Assembly (NCBI RefSeq): GCF_002188635.1
Contig: NZ_NINX01000051.1
Coordinates: 124,001 to 188,000 of the forward strand
DNA from: Pigmentiphaga sp. NML030171
GTDB taxonomy: Bacteria > Pseudomonadota > Gammaproteobacteria > Burkholderiales > Burkholderiaceae_B
Length of the DNA stretch: 64,000 nucleotides
Direction: 5' to 3'
The translations under genes and the position numbers were made by a program. Below the pieces are notes generated by a model, which made no database searches, had not been told where the DNA came from, and saw nothing but the letters and a program-made list of their open reading frames with translations. Positions 48,115 through 57,025 of this stretch are shown piece after piece; within the stretch, counting starts at the first letter, position 1, and every line of letters begins with the position of its first letter.

Positions 48115-49842
48115 CTGTCCCGCCCTGCCTGCGCGCGCTCCGGCGACGCGCTTCGCCCCTCCCCCGGCGACTGGCTGCAACTGGCCGGATCGCTGACGTG
48201 GCTGGCCCAGGCCGGCATCCTGGCCGCGGCGGTGCAGCGCATGGCGGCGGATCCCGGCGACGTGGCCGCAGGCCTGGTGTCCGCCGCGGCCTTCCTGCTT
48301 GCCGGCGCCCTGCGCGCGGCGTGCGATGCGTGGGGAACGCGCCTGAGCTTCCAGGTCGCAAGGAGCCGCCTGTCGGCGCTGCGTGCCGCCGCGGTCGACG
48401 CGCTGGCAAGCGGTTCCCCGCTGGACAAGCGCCGCCCCGCCGCCGGCCACGCGGCCAGCGTGCTGGCCGAACAGGCCGATGCCGCGCTGCCCTACCTGGC
48501 CCGCTATCCCGCCATCCAGTTGAAGATACTGGTCGTGCCGCTGGCCATCCTGGCGGCCGTCGCGCCGCTGTCGTGGGTCGCGGCGCTGGTCCTGCTGGCC
48601 TCGGCCCCGCTGATCCCGGTCTTCATGGCGCTGGTGGGCTGGCGCGCCCAGCGCGCCAGCCAGGCCCACCTGGCGGAGATGGGCACGCTGAACGCCTTCC
48701 TGCTGGATCGCCTGCGCGGGCTGGCCACGCTGCGGGCGCTTGACGCCGTCGACGCCACCACCGGACGGCTGGCATACGTTGCACAAACACTGCATACGCG
48801 TACCATGGCGGTACTGCGCATCGCCTTCCTGTCCTCGGCGGTGCTGGAATTGTTTTCCGCCATCGGGGTCGCCATGGTCGCGGTCTACGTAGGATTCCAC
48901 CTGCTGGGCACCTTGCCCTTCGGCACCTGGGGCAGTCCGCTCTCCCTCGGCCAGGGGCTCTTCGTCCTGCTGCTGGCCCCCAGTTTCTTCGAACCGCTGC
49001 GCGACCTTTCCACGGCCTGGCATGACCGGGCCGCGGGCCGGGCGGCGCTGGAGGCGCTGCGGGCGCTCGCCGCCGCGCCCACGAAGCTGGTGGGCGGCAT
49101 CCTCCCCTTGCCCTCGCCGGACGACGCGCCCGCCCGTCGCCCTCCCCCCGCCGTCGAACTCGTCCAATTGCGCTTCGCGCACGCCGATTCGGCGCCACCG
49201 GTCATCGACGGCCTGGACCTGCGCGTGGCCCCGGGCGAGCGGGTAGCCATCGTCGGACCGAGCGGCGCGGGCAAGTCGACGCTGCTGGCGTTGATCGCCG
49301 GCCTCGTGCCGGCCCAGTCCGGCGCCGTCCTCATCGACGGCGTGGCGCTGGATGACCAGAACGCGCCGCGTCTGCGGGCACGCATGGCCTGGATAGGGCA
49401 GAAGCCGCATGTCTTTGCCGGTACGCTGGCCGCCAACGTCGCCCTGGGCCGCCCGGACGTGGACCCGCGGGCGGTGGACCGCGCCCTGCGGGCCGCGACC
49501 CTGGAGCTGCTCGCGGGACGCGAAGCCGGACGCCCGCTGGGCGAAGCCGGCACCGGCCTGTCCGGCGGAGAATGCCTGCGCCTGGCAATGGCCAGGGCAG
49601 TCGCCGCGCCCGGCAGCGACCTGTGGCTGGCCGACGAACCCACCGCCCACCTGGACGCCGCCACGGCCCGGGAGCTGACCCGCCGGCTGCTGGCGCAGTC
49701 CGCGGGCAAGACCCTGATCGTCGCCACGCACGACCCCGAACTGGCCTCGCGCATGGACCGGGTGATCGACCTGGCCCCCCCGCGCGCGGCGCCGGCCGGC
49801 ACGGACCTGGCCGCGCAGGACGTCATGGAGGCCGCGTCATGA
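48115..49842 (+). CDS. cydD: Thiol reductant ABC exporter subunit CydD
   Basis: Half of the CydDC exporter needed for cytochrome bd assembly. About 575 residues: six-helix membrane domain, then ATPase with Walker A GPSGAGKST, signature LSGGECLRLAMA and Walker B LWLADEPTAHLD. The first membrane helix (WLQLAGSLTWLAQAGILAAA) lies upstream of the first conventional start (GTG 48232). Between the in-frame stop at 48073 and that GTG there is no ATG, GTG or TTG. CTG 48115, 8 bases after GGGAG, is therefore chosen as start. Overlaps cydC by ATGA. Confidence 0.88.
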   Translation: MSRPACARSGDALRPSPGDWLQLAGSLTWLAQAGILAAAVQRMAADPGDVAAGLVSAAAFLLAGALRAACDAWGTRLSFQVARSRLSALRAAAVDALASGSPLDKRRPAAGHAASVLAEQADAALPYLARYPAIQLKILVVPLAILAAVAPLSWVAALVLLASAPLIPVFMALVGWRAQRASQAHLAEMGTLNAFLLDRLRGLATLRALDAVDATTGRLAYVAQTLHTRTMAVLRIAFLSSAVLELFSAIGVAMVAVYVGFHLLGTLPFGTWGSPLSLGQGLFVLLLAPSFFEPLRDLSTAWHDRAAGRAALEALRALAAAPTKLVGGILPLPSPDDAPARRPPPAVELVQLRFAHADSAPPVIDGLDLRVAPGERVAIVGPSGAGKSTLLALIAGLVPAQSGAVLIDGVALDDQNAPRLRARMAWIGQKPHVFAGTLAANVALGRPDVDPRAVDRALRAATLELLAGREAGRPLGEAGTGLSGGECLRLAMARAVAAPGSDLWLADEPTAHLDAATARELTRRLLAQSAGKTLIVATHDPELASRMDRVIDLAPPRAAPAGTDLAAQDVMEAAS

Positions 49843-51524
49843 AGGCCTCCATTGGCGCCGTCTTGCGGCTGTTCTTCGCCGGTCGGCGGCGCCTGTTGTG
49901 GAGCGGCATCGCGCTGGCCGCGCTGACGGTCTTCGCCGGCATGGGGCTGCTGGGCCTGTCCGGATGGTTCATCACCGCCACCGCGCTGGCAGGACTGGCC
50001 GCCGGCACCGCCCTGGCGTTCGACGTGTTCACTCCCGGCGCCGGCATACGGCTGCTGGCCCTGGTCCGCACGGCGGCCCGCTATGGCGAGCGGGTCGTCA
50101 CCCACGATGCGGCGCTGGCGGTCATCGCCGCGCTGCGTCCCCGGCTGTTCGCGGGCTGGGCCCGGCCCGAGGCCGCGCGCAAGCTGCTCGCCCGGCCGGC
50201 CCGGCTGCTGTTCCGCCTGACCGCCGACGCCGACGCGCTGGACGCGCTGTACCTGCGCGTGCTGGTTCCCGCCGGGGCCGCCTGTGCCGCCATCGCGCTG
50301 GCCGGCGTCGCGCTGGGCGTGATCAGCCTGCCGCTGGGCCTGGCAATGGCCGGCTGGCTGCTGGCCGCCGGCGCCGGCATACTGGCCTGGACCATGCGCC
50401 GCAGCCGCCGCGCCGCCTGCCGCCGCGCCCATGCGCTCGAAGCCCTGCGTGCGCAGGCCATCGACCTCGTCTCCGGCCAGACCGAACTGGCCATGGCCGG
50501 CCAATTGGCGCAGCGATGCCGGCTGCTGGCACGGACCGAACACCGGCTGGCCGCCGCCGACGACACCATCAACCGCGCCGACACGCAAGGCGGATTCCTG
50601 CAGGCCATGGCGGGCACGCTTGCCATGGGCGCCACGCTGGCGGCCTGTGTCCTGCTGGTGGCCGGCTCGGCCATCGGCGCCCCCGTGGCGGCGCTGGCGC
50701 TGCTGCTCGTGCTGGCAAGCGCCGAACCGCTCACGCCGCTGCGGCGGGGAATCCTGGAGCTGGGCCGCACCCTCTTGGCCATCCGCCGCCTGGCGCCAAG
50801 ACTGGACGCACCCGCCGCGCCCCCGCCCCGCGCCGCCTCCGGCGACATCCGGCTCGAACACGCCAGCCTGGGCCACGAAAGCCGGCCCGGCCTGCCCGCC
50901 GGCCTGGCACTGGCGGACGTCACGCTCGTGGTCCGGCCCGGCGAGCGAGTCGCGGTGGTCGGCCCCAGCGGCGCGGGCAAGTCGACGCTGCTAGCCCTGG
51001 TGGCGGGCGAACGGCTGCCCTCCGGCGGGCGGGTCCAGGCCCCCGCCTCCTGTCTGCTGACCCAGCGCACCGAGCTGTTCCAGGACAGCGTGCGCGACAA
51101 CCTGCGCCTGGCCCGCCCCGATGCCAGCGACGACGAGCTGTGGGCCGCGCTGCGGGCCGCGGGCCTGGACCAGGCCATCGCCGCCCTGCCCGCCGGCCTG
51201 GATACGCGGCTGGGCGAAGGCGGCCTGGGGCTGTCCGCCGGACAGGCACGCCGGCTCGCGCTGGCGCGGCTGTTCCTGCGCCCCACGCGGCTGTGGCTGC
51301 TGGACGAACCCACGGAAGGGCTGGACGCGCCGACCGCGCGCGACGTGGTCGACCGATTGGCCGGACAGGCCCATGGCCGGACCCTCCTCATCGCCACCCA
51401 TATCAGGCGGGAGGCCGCCCTGGCGGACCGCATCGTCGTGCTGGCCGCCGGCATCGTGGCCGCCGACCTGCGCCGCGGCACTCCCGCCTTCGATCATCAA
51501 CTTCACACCCTGCGCCCGGACTGA
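49839..51524 (+). CDS. cydC: Thiol reductant ABC exporter subunit CydC
   Basis: 561-residue partner of CydD exporting cysteine/glutathione to the periplasm. Membrane domain starts LLWSGIALAALTVFAGMGLL; the MGLLGLSGWFITATALAGL block is the CydC hallmark. ATPase domain: GPSGAGKST, LSAGQARRLALARLF, LWLLDEPTEGLD, and switch His in LLIATHIRRE. The start overlaps the cydD stop. Confidence 0.94.
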   Translation: MKASIGAVLRLFFAGRRRLLWSGIALAALTVFAGMGLLGLSGWFITATALAGLAAGTALAFDVFTPGAGIRLLALVRTAARYGERVVTHDAALAVIAALRPRLFAGWARPEAARKLLARPARLLFRLTADADALDALYLRVLVPAGAACAAIALAGVALGVISLPLGLAMAGWLLAAGAGILAWTMRRSRRAACRRAHALEALRAQAIDLVSGQTELAMAGQLAQRCRLLARTEHRLAAADDTINRADTQGGFLQAMAGTLAMGATLAACVLLVAGSAIGAPVAALALLLVLASAEPLTPLRRGILELGRTLLAIRRLAPRLDAPAAPPPRAASGDIRLEHASLGHESRPGLPAGLALADVTLVVRPGERVAVVGPSGAGKSTLLALVAGERLPSGGRVQAPASCLLTQRTELFQDSVRDNLRLARPDASDDELWAALRAAGLDQAIAALPAGLDTRLGEGGLGLSAGQARRLALARLFLRPTRLWLLDEPTEGLDAPTARDVVDRLAGQAHGRTLLIATHIRREAALADRIVVLAAGIVAADLRRGTPAFDHQLHTLRPD

Positions 51525-51540
51525 GGAGGAAGCTGGCACC

Positions 51541-53130
51541 ATGGACCTCGACATCGTTTCACTCTCGCGCCTGCAGTTCGCATTGACGGCGCTCTACCAC
51601 TTCCTTTTCGTCCCGCTCACGCTGGGCCTGTCGGTCGTCATCGCCATCATGGAGACGGTCTACGTCATGACCGGGCGCAAGATCTGGCGGCAGATGACCA
51701 AATTCTGGGGCACGCTGTTCGGCATCAACTTCGTGCTGGGCGTGGCCACCGGCCTGGTGATGGAGTTCCAGTTCGGCATGAACTGGAGCTACTACAGCCA
51801 CTACGTTGGCGACATCTTCGGCGCGCCGCTGGCGCTGGAAGGCCTGATGGCCTTCTTCCTGGAAGCGACCTTCGTCGGCCTGTTCTTCTTCGGCTGGAAC
51901 AAGCTGTCGCGCGTCGGCCACCTGGTGGCGACCTGGTGCGTGGCGCTGGGATCGAACTTCTCGGCGCTGTGGATCCTGATCGCCAACGGGTGGATGCAGA
52001 ACCCCGTCGGCTCGGCCTTCAATCCCGAGACCATGCGCATGGAAGTCAGCGACTTCTTCGCCGTCCTGACGAACCCGGTGGCACAGGCCAAGTTCGTCCA
52101 CACGGTATCGGCCGGCTACGTGACCGCCTCGGTGTTCGTGCTGGGCGTATCGGCCTGGTACCTGCTGAAGGGCCGGCACATCGACGTGGCCAAGCGCTCG
52201 ATGACGGTGGCCGCCTCGTTCGGGCTGGCCTCGGCGCTGTCGGTGGTGGTCCTGGGCGACGAAAGCGGCTACCTGTCGACCGAGCACCAGAAGATGAAGC
52301 TGGCCGCCATCGAAGGCATGTGGGAAACCGAGCCCGCGCCCGCTCCCTTCACCATCGTCGGCATCCCGGACCAGCAGGCGCGCGAGACCCACTACGCCAT
52401 CCGCATCCCGGCCGTCATGGGCCTGATCGGCACGCGCTCGCTCACCACCGAGATCCCCGGCATCACCACGCTGGTCGACCACGCACGGGACCGCATACGC
52501 AGCGGCATCGTGGCCTTCGACGCCTTGCAGCGCATACGCGCGGCGGGAAGCTCCGCCGCCATCGCGCCTGCCGACCGCGACGCGTTCGAGGAGCACGGCC
52601 GCGACCTCGGCTACGCCCTGCTGCTCAAGCGCTACCTGGACGACCCGCGCCAGGCCACGGCCGCGCAGATCGACCAGGCCGCCTGGGACACCGTGCCCAT
52701 GGTCCTGCCGCTGTTCTGGTCCTTCCGCATCATGGTCGGCCTGGGTTTCTTCTTCATCCTGCTGACGGCCACGTTCTTCATCCTGTCGGCCCGCCGCCGG
52801 CTCGACGCGCACCGCTGGCTGCTCAAGGTCGCGGTGTTCTCGATCCCGCTGCCCTGGATCGCCGCCGAGATGGGCTGGATCGTGGCCGAGTTCGGCCGTC
52901 AGCCGTGGGTCATCGAAGGCGTGCTGCCCACCGCCGCCGCCGTCTCCGACCTGGGCGTGGAGACGGTACTGCTGACCATCCTGGGTTTCACCGCGCTCTA
53001 TACCGTGCTGTTCATCGTCGAGATGAGCCTGATGCTGCGCGCCATTCGCAAGGGCGTGGAACCCGACCCCGATCCGGAAGTCCGGCTCGTGGCCCCGCAC
53101 CTGTCCCAACGCCTTACCGCCCAGGAGTAA
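51541..53130 (+). CDS. cydA: Cytochrome bd ubiquinol oxidase subunit I
   Basis: 529-residue membrane subunit with haems b558, b595 and d. DIVSLSRLQFALTALYHFLF carries the axial His20 (His19 in E. coli). EFQFGMNWSYYSHYVGDIFG, EGLMAFFLEATFVGLFFFGW, KFVHTVSAGYVTASVFVLG (second His ligand) and WIVAEFGRQPWVIEGVLPT (GRQPW motif) are typical. The long periplasmic Q-loop (about residues 255-385) places it in the L-type, E. coli-like quinol oxidases. GAGGAAG precedes ATG 51541, 16 bases after cydC. Confidence 0.97.
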   Translation: MDLDIVSLSRLQFALTALYHFLFVPLTLGLSVVIAIMETVYVMTGRKIWRQMTKFWGTLFGINFVLGVATGLVMEFQFGMNWSYYSHYVGDIFGAPLALEGLMAFFLEATFVGLFFFGWNKLSRVGHLVATWCVALGSNFSALWILIANGWMQNPVGSAFNPETMRMEVSDFFAVLTNPVAQAKFVHTVSAGYVTASVFVLGVSAWYLLKGRHIDVAKRSMTVAASFGLASALSVVVLGDESGYLSTEHQKMKLAAIEGMWETEPAPAPFTIVGIPDQQARETHYAIRIPAVMGLIGTRSLTTEIPGITTLVDHARDRIRSGIVAFDALQRIRAAGSSAAIAPADRDAFEEHGRDLGYALLLKRYLDDPRQATAAQIDQAAWDTVPMVLPLFWSFRIMVGLGFFFILLTATFFILSARRRLDAHRWLLKVAVFSIPLPWIAAEMGWIVAEFGRQPWVIEGVLPTAAAVSDLGVETVLLTILGFTALYTVLFIVEMSLMLRAIRKGVEPDPDPEVRLVAPHLSQRLTAQE

Positions 53131-53133
53131 GCC

Positions 53134-54288
53134 ATGATTCTGCACACACTCATCGACTACGACGTGCTGCGCCTGATCTGGTGGGCGCTGCTGGGCATCC
53201 TGCTGATCGCATTCGCGCTGACCGACGGCTTCGACCTGGGCACGGGCATGCTGCTGCCCTTCGTTGGCCGCACCGACATCGAGCGCCGCGTGGTCATCAA
53301 TACCATCGGCCCCGTGTGGGAAGGCAACCAGGTGTGGCTGATCCTGGGAGGCGGCGCCATCTTCGCCGCCTGGCCGCCGCTGTATGCGGTGTCCTTCTCG
53401 AGCTTCTATCTCGCGATGTTCGCCATCCTGTTCGCGCTGATCCTGCGGCCGGTGGGCTTCAAGTACCGCAGCAAGCGCGAAGGCACGCGCTGGCGCGCGG
53501 TCTGGGACTGGGCGCTGTTCGCCGGCGGCCTGGTGCCCTCGCTGATCCTGGGCGTGGCGGTGGGCAACGTGCTGCTGGGCGTGCCCTTCAGGCTCGACGG
53601 CGATCTGCGCATCTTCTACGACGGCAGCTTTTTCGGACTGCTGTCGCCCTTCGCCCTGCTGTGCGGCCTGGTATCGGTGGCCATGCTGGCCACGCAAGGC
53701 GCGTGCTGGCTGGTCCTGAAGACCAGCGGCGAGGTGGCCGAGCGCGCGCGCCGCTACGGCAGCGCGGCGGCGTTCCTGACGCTGCTGCTGTTCGCGCTGG
53801 GCGGCATCGCGCTGTGGGCATGGGTGGACGGGTACCGGATCACGAGCGCCATCGATCCCCTGGGCGCCTCCAATCCGCTGCGCAAGACGGCGGAAACCGC
53901 GACGGGCGCCTGGTTCGACAACTATGCGGCCCATCCGTGGCTGATGCTCGCACCGGCCGCCGGCCTGGCCGGCTCCGCGCTGGCCCTGCTGCTGCTCCGG
54001 GTGCGCAGCGAGGTCGGTGCGCTGCTGGCCAGCTCGCTGGCCATACTGGGCATCATCCTGACCGTGGGCGTCTCGATCTTCCCGTTCCTGCTGCCGTCGT
54101 CCGCCGACCCGCGGGCCAGCCTGACCGTCTGGGATGCCTCCTCCAGCCACCTGACGCTGTTCATCATGCTGGTGGCATCGGCCATCTTCGTCCCGATCAT
54201 CGTCGCCTACACGTCCTGGGTCTACCGGGTCCTGTGGGGCAAGGTCGACGAAGCGTCCCTGAAAGAACCCGGCAACCACGCCTACTGA
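53134..54288 (+). CDS. cydB: Cytochrome bd ubiquinol oxidase subunit II
   Basis: 384 residues, about eight to nine helices. LIWWALLGILLIAFALTDGF then DLGTGMLLPF, NTIGPVWEGNQVWLILGGGA, FAAWPPLYAVSFSSFYLAM and ILRPVGFKYRSKREGTRW are the conserved N-half. The C-half ends FIMLVASAIFVPIIVAYTSW. It starts 3 bases after cydA. Confidence 0.97.
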   Translation: MILHTLIDYDVLRLIWWALLGILLIAFALTDGFDLGTGMLLPFVGRTDIERRVVINTIGPVWEGNQVWLILGGGAIFAAWPPLYAVSFSSFYLAMFAILFALILRPVGFKYRSKREGTRWRAVWDWALFAGGLVPSLILGVAVGNVLLGVPFRLDGDLRIFYDGSFFGLLSPFALLCGLVSVAMLATQGACWLVLKTSGEVAERARRYGSAAAFLTLLLFALGGIALWAWVDGYRITSAIDPLGASNPLRKTAETATGAWFDNYAAHPWLMLAPAAGLAGSALALLLLRVRSEVGALLASSLAILGIILTVGVSIFPFLLPSSADPRASLTVWDASSSHLTLFIMLVASAIFVPIIVAYTSWVYRVLWGKVDEASLKEPGNHAY

Positions 54289-54308
54289 CACACCTGGGAG
54301 GAACGAGC

Positions 54309-54404
54309 ATGTGGTACTTTTCCTGGATACTGGGGTTGGGCCTGGCGGCGACCTTCGCCGTCCTGAACGCCATGTGGTACGAACTCAGGGAACAAGACGA
54401 GTAA
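54309..54404 (+). CDS. cydX: Cytochrome bd small subunit CydX/CbdX
   Basis: 31-residue single-helix protein, MWYFSWILGLGLAATFAVLN then AMWYELREQDE. The WYFSWILG start and the following hydrophobic helix match the CydX/YbgT family that stabilises the bd oxidase. GGGAGGA precedes the ATG, 20 bases after cydB. Confidence 0.94.
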   Translation: MWYFSWILGLGLAATFAVLNAMWYELREQDE

Positions 54405-54431
54405 GTCCCCCTATCGGAGATATCGAGCGGT

Positions 54432-55034
54432 ATGAAGACTTGGGATCAACGCTTTTCCGAACCTGGCTACAAGTACGGAACCGCGCCCAACCGCTTCCTG
54501 GCCGAGCAGGAACCCCGCCTGCCGGCCGGTAGCCGGGTGCTGCTGCCCGGCGATGGCGAGGGCCGCAACAGCGTGTGGCTGGCCGAGCGCGGACACCAAG
54601 TGCTGGCGGTCGACAATTCGCATGTCGGACTGGACAAGGCGCTGGCCCTGGCGTCGAACCGCGGCGTCACCATCACCACGCTGAACGCGGACCTGGCCGC
54701 CTGGACACCGCCGCCGGCCACCTGTGCAGCGGTCGTGCTGATCTATGTCCACCTGCCCAGCGGCTTCCGGGCCGACGCCCACCGTCGCCTGGCGGGCGCG
54801 CTGGCTCCCGGCGGCTGGCTGGTCCTGGAATCCTTCCACCCGCGCCAGCTGGCCTACCGGAGCGGCGGTCCCCGTGACGTCGACATGCTGAGCGACCTGG
54901 CCACGATACGCGCGGACTTCGCCGGCCTGCTCGAGGAAGTGCACGGCTGGGAAGGCGAGGTGGAACTGGACGAAGGAGACGGGCACCGCGGGCCGGCCTT
55001 CGTTACCCGCTACGTGGGCCGGCGCGCGGCCTAG
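54432..55034 (+). CDS. Class I SAM-dependent methyltransferase, TehB-like
   Basis: 200 residues. WDQRFSEPGYKYGTAPNRFL at the start, then the SAM motif VLLPGDGEGRNSVWLAERGH, VLAVDNSHVGLDKALALA (acidic residue binding ribose), LNADLAAWTPPPATCAAVV and LAPGGWLVLESFHPRQL. Similar to tellurite-resistance methyltransferases, which methylate small molecules. It follows cydX by 27 bases and may be the last gene of the cyd transcript. Confidence 0.85.
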   Translation: MKTWDQRFSEPGYKYGTAPNRFLAEQEPRLPAGSRVLLPGDGEGRNSVWLAERGHQVLAVDNSHVGLDKALALASNRGVTITTLNADLAAWTPPPATCAAVVLIYVHLPSGFRADAHRRLAGALAPGGWLVLESFHPRQLAYRSGGPRDVDMLSDLATIRADFAGLLEEVHGWEGEVELDEGDGHRGPAFVTRYVGRRAA

Positions 55035-55120
55035 CCTGCGGCACGCCGGCCCATGCCAGCCGCCCCATGCCTGGCGGCATATCCGCTATAGTTGTTGCAC
55101 CAAGCCTGGCTGCCGCGCGC

Positions 55121-55867
55121 ATGTCCCCTACTTCGAAATCTTCGTCCGTACCGACGCTCTCGTCCGATACGTATTCGCTGTCCTCCGATCTGACCACGCG
55201 GGCCCCGTCCGTCCAGCAAGCCTACGCTTACGTGCGGGACGGCATCATCTCGGGCCGGTTTCCCGAGGGCGCGCGCATCACGGAAAAGGAAGTTTCGGAA
55301 GCACTGGGGTTATCGCGCACGCCGGTACGCGAAGGGCTCAGGCTGCTCGTGGCCGATGGCCTGCTGATCTTGCGCGCCAACGCGGGGGCCACCGTGCGAA
55401 CCTGGACCACCCAGGAAATCCGGGATCTCTACGCGGTGCGCATCCTGATCGAATCGGAACTGGCCGCCCTGGCCGCGACCCGCATGAGCCCGGCCACGCT
55501 GGCCGAGCTGCACGAGATCCAGGACGAGATGGAATCACGCGGCCCGGACATCAGTCCCGCCAACCTCGACCGCATCGCCCCGCTGAACCGGAACTTCCAC
55601 GCGCGCATCTCCGAATCCGCCGGCAACCCGCGGCTGCTGGCCATGCGCACCAAGGGCGTGGACATCAAGATCATCCTGCTGACGCGGCGCAGCTACGACC
55701 GCTCGCGCCTGGCGCGTACCTTCCAGCATCATCGTGAACTGATCGATGCATTCACCGCGCGCGACCCCGAATGGGCACGCGCGGTCATGCATGGCCACCT
55801 GCGGTCGGCCCAGTTCGCGCTGCTCGAACGCGCCTCGTCCCCCGTGGATCAGAACGCCGCTCGATAG
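55121..55867 (+). CDS. GntR family regulator with FCD domain
   Basis: 248 residues. Winged HTH around residues 40-100: VQQAYAYVRDGIISGRFPEG, ITEKEVSEALGLSRTPVREG, LRLLVADGLLILRANAGATV. The FCD ligand domain follows, with RILIESELAALAATRMS, NRNFHARISESAGNPRL and HHRELIDAFTARDPEWARAV, whose Asp/His residues usually bind a metal next to a carboxylate effector. The gene converges on the catabolic operon and its last 19 bases overlap the end of the alcohol dehydrogenase gene, so it is the likely regulator. ATG 55121 chosen over 55067. Confidence 0.9.
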   Translation: MSPTSKSSSVPTLSSDTYSLSSDLTTRAPSVQQAYAYVRDGIISGRFPEGARITEKEVSEALGLSRTPVREGLRLLVADGLLILRANAGATVRTWTTQEIRDLYAVRILIESELAALAATRMSPATLAELHEIQDEMESRGPDISPANLDRIAPLNRNFHARISESAGNPRLLAMRTKGVDIKIILLTRRSYDRSRLARTFQHHRELIDAFTARDPEWARAVMHGHLRSAQFALLERASSPVDQNAAR

Positions 55868-57006
55868 ATCGCCAACGCGTCCTCTTCCGACACCGGCCGC
55901 GGATTGTTGACCAACAATCGCTGCTGCATCATGGCATCGCGCGCGAGCATGGGAAGATCGGCCTGCGCCACGCCCACTTCGCGCAACGAACGGGGAATGC
56001 CGGTTGCGCGCACCAGCTCTTCCATGTAGCGGATGAAGCCATCCGCCGCCGCCAGATCATCGGCGCCGGCATACTCTGCCTGCACCACGCGTGCCAAGTC
56101 GGCGTACAGCGGCCGCGCGGCAGGGAGATTGAAACGCAGCACGTGGTTCAGGACCAGGGCATTGGACAGTCCATGCGGCACGTGAAAATGCCCACCCAGG
56201 GGATAGGCCAATGCATGAACCGCCGCGACGGGCGCATTGGAAAACGCCTGCCCGGCCAGCATGGCCCCGAGCAGCATGGCCTCGCGCGCATCCAGATTCG
56301 AGGGTTCGCGGCAGGCCTGCAGCAGATTCCTCGACAGCCATTGCATGGCGCGCCGGGCCAGCATGTCGGACAAGGGGTTCTTCAATCGCGCCGACGTATA
56401 GGCCTCGATCGCATGGACCATGGCGTCTATGCCCGTCGCTGCCGTGGCGGCGGCCGGAAGTGCCACGGTCAGTTCGGCATCCAGGATGGCCAGGTCTGCC
56501 ATCAGCAACGGCGAGACGACCCCGCTCTTGCTGGTCTCGCCCGTCGTCACGATCGAGATCGCCGTCACCTCGGAACCCGTGCCCGCCGTGGTGGGCATCA
56601 GGATCAACGGCAGGCGCGGACCGGCGACCTTGCCTATGCCATACATCTCGGCCAGAGGCTGGGCCGAGCCGCAAAGCACGGCGATGAGCTTGGCCACGTC
56701 CATCGAAGACCCGCCGCCCATGCCCAGCACGACTTGCGCCCTGGCATCGCGCGCGCGATCGGCCGCTTTCGCCACCACATGATCGGGTGGATCCGCCACC
56801 ACGTCGTCGATGACGGTGACCTCCCAGCCGTGGTCCCGCAAATCGGCCAGCGCGGGCGCCAGCAGTCCGCTGGCATGCAGGAACCGGTCCGTGACCAGGC
56901 ACAGGCGCATGGCGGAATGACGGTCCCGCAGCAGCCGGCCCAAGCGACGCGCGGCGCCCCGCTCCACGATCAGCTGCGGTACGGTGGAAAATTCGAACCT
57001 GTCCAC
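55849..57006 (-). CDS. Iron-type alcohol dehydrogenase (maleylacetate reductase-like)
   Basis: 385 residues. Cofactor site GMGGGSSMDVAKLIAVL, MPTTAGTGSEVTAISIV, and iron ligands Asp and His in GIDAMVHAIEAYTS and ALAYPLGGHFHVPHGLSNAL, the class III ADH pattern; GTGSE is shared with maleylacetate reductases. GTG 57006 with GGGAG 7 bases upstream is taken as start; the upstream ATG at 57060 lies inside the preceding gene. Last gene of the eight-gene operon, probably reducing or oxidising an aldehyde/alcohol intermediate. Confidence 0.88.
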   Translation of the reverse strand: MDRFEFSTVPQLIVERGAARRLGRLLRDRHSAMRLCLVTDRFLHASGLLAPALADLRDHGWEVTVIDDVVADPPDHVVAKAADRARDARAQVVLGMGGGSSMDVAKLIAVLCGSAQPLAEMYGIGKVAGPRLPLILMPTTAGTGSEVTAISIVTTGETSKSGVVSPLLMADLAILDAELTVALPAAATAATGIDAMVHAIEAYTSARLKNPLSDMLARRAMQWLSRNLLQACREPSNLDAREAMLLGAMLAGQAFSNAPVAAVHALAYPLGGHFHVPHGLSNALVLNHVLRFNLPAARPLYADLARVVQAEYAGADDLAAADGFIRYMEELVRATGIPRSLREVGVAQADLPMLARDAMMQQRLLVNNPRPVSEEDALAIYRAAF

Positions 57007-57025
57007 GTTCGGGCTCCCGAATACG

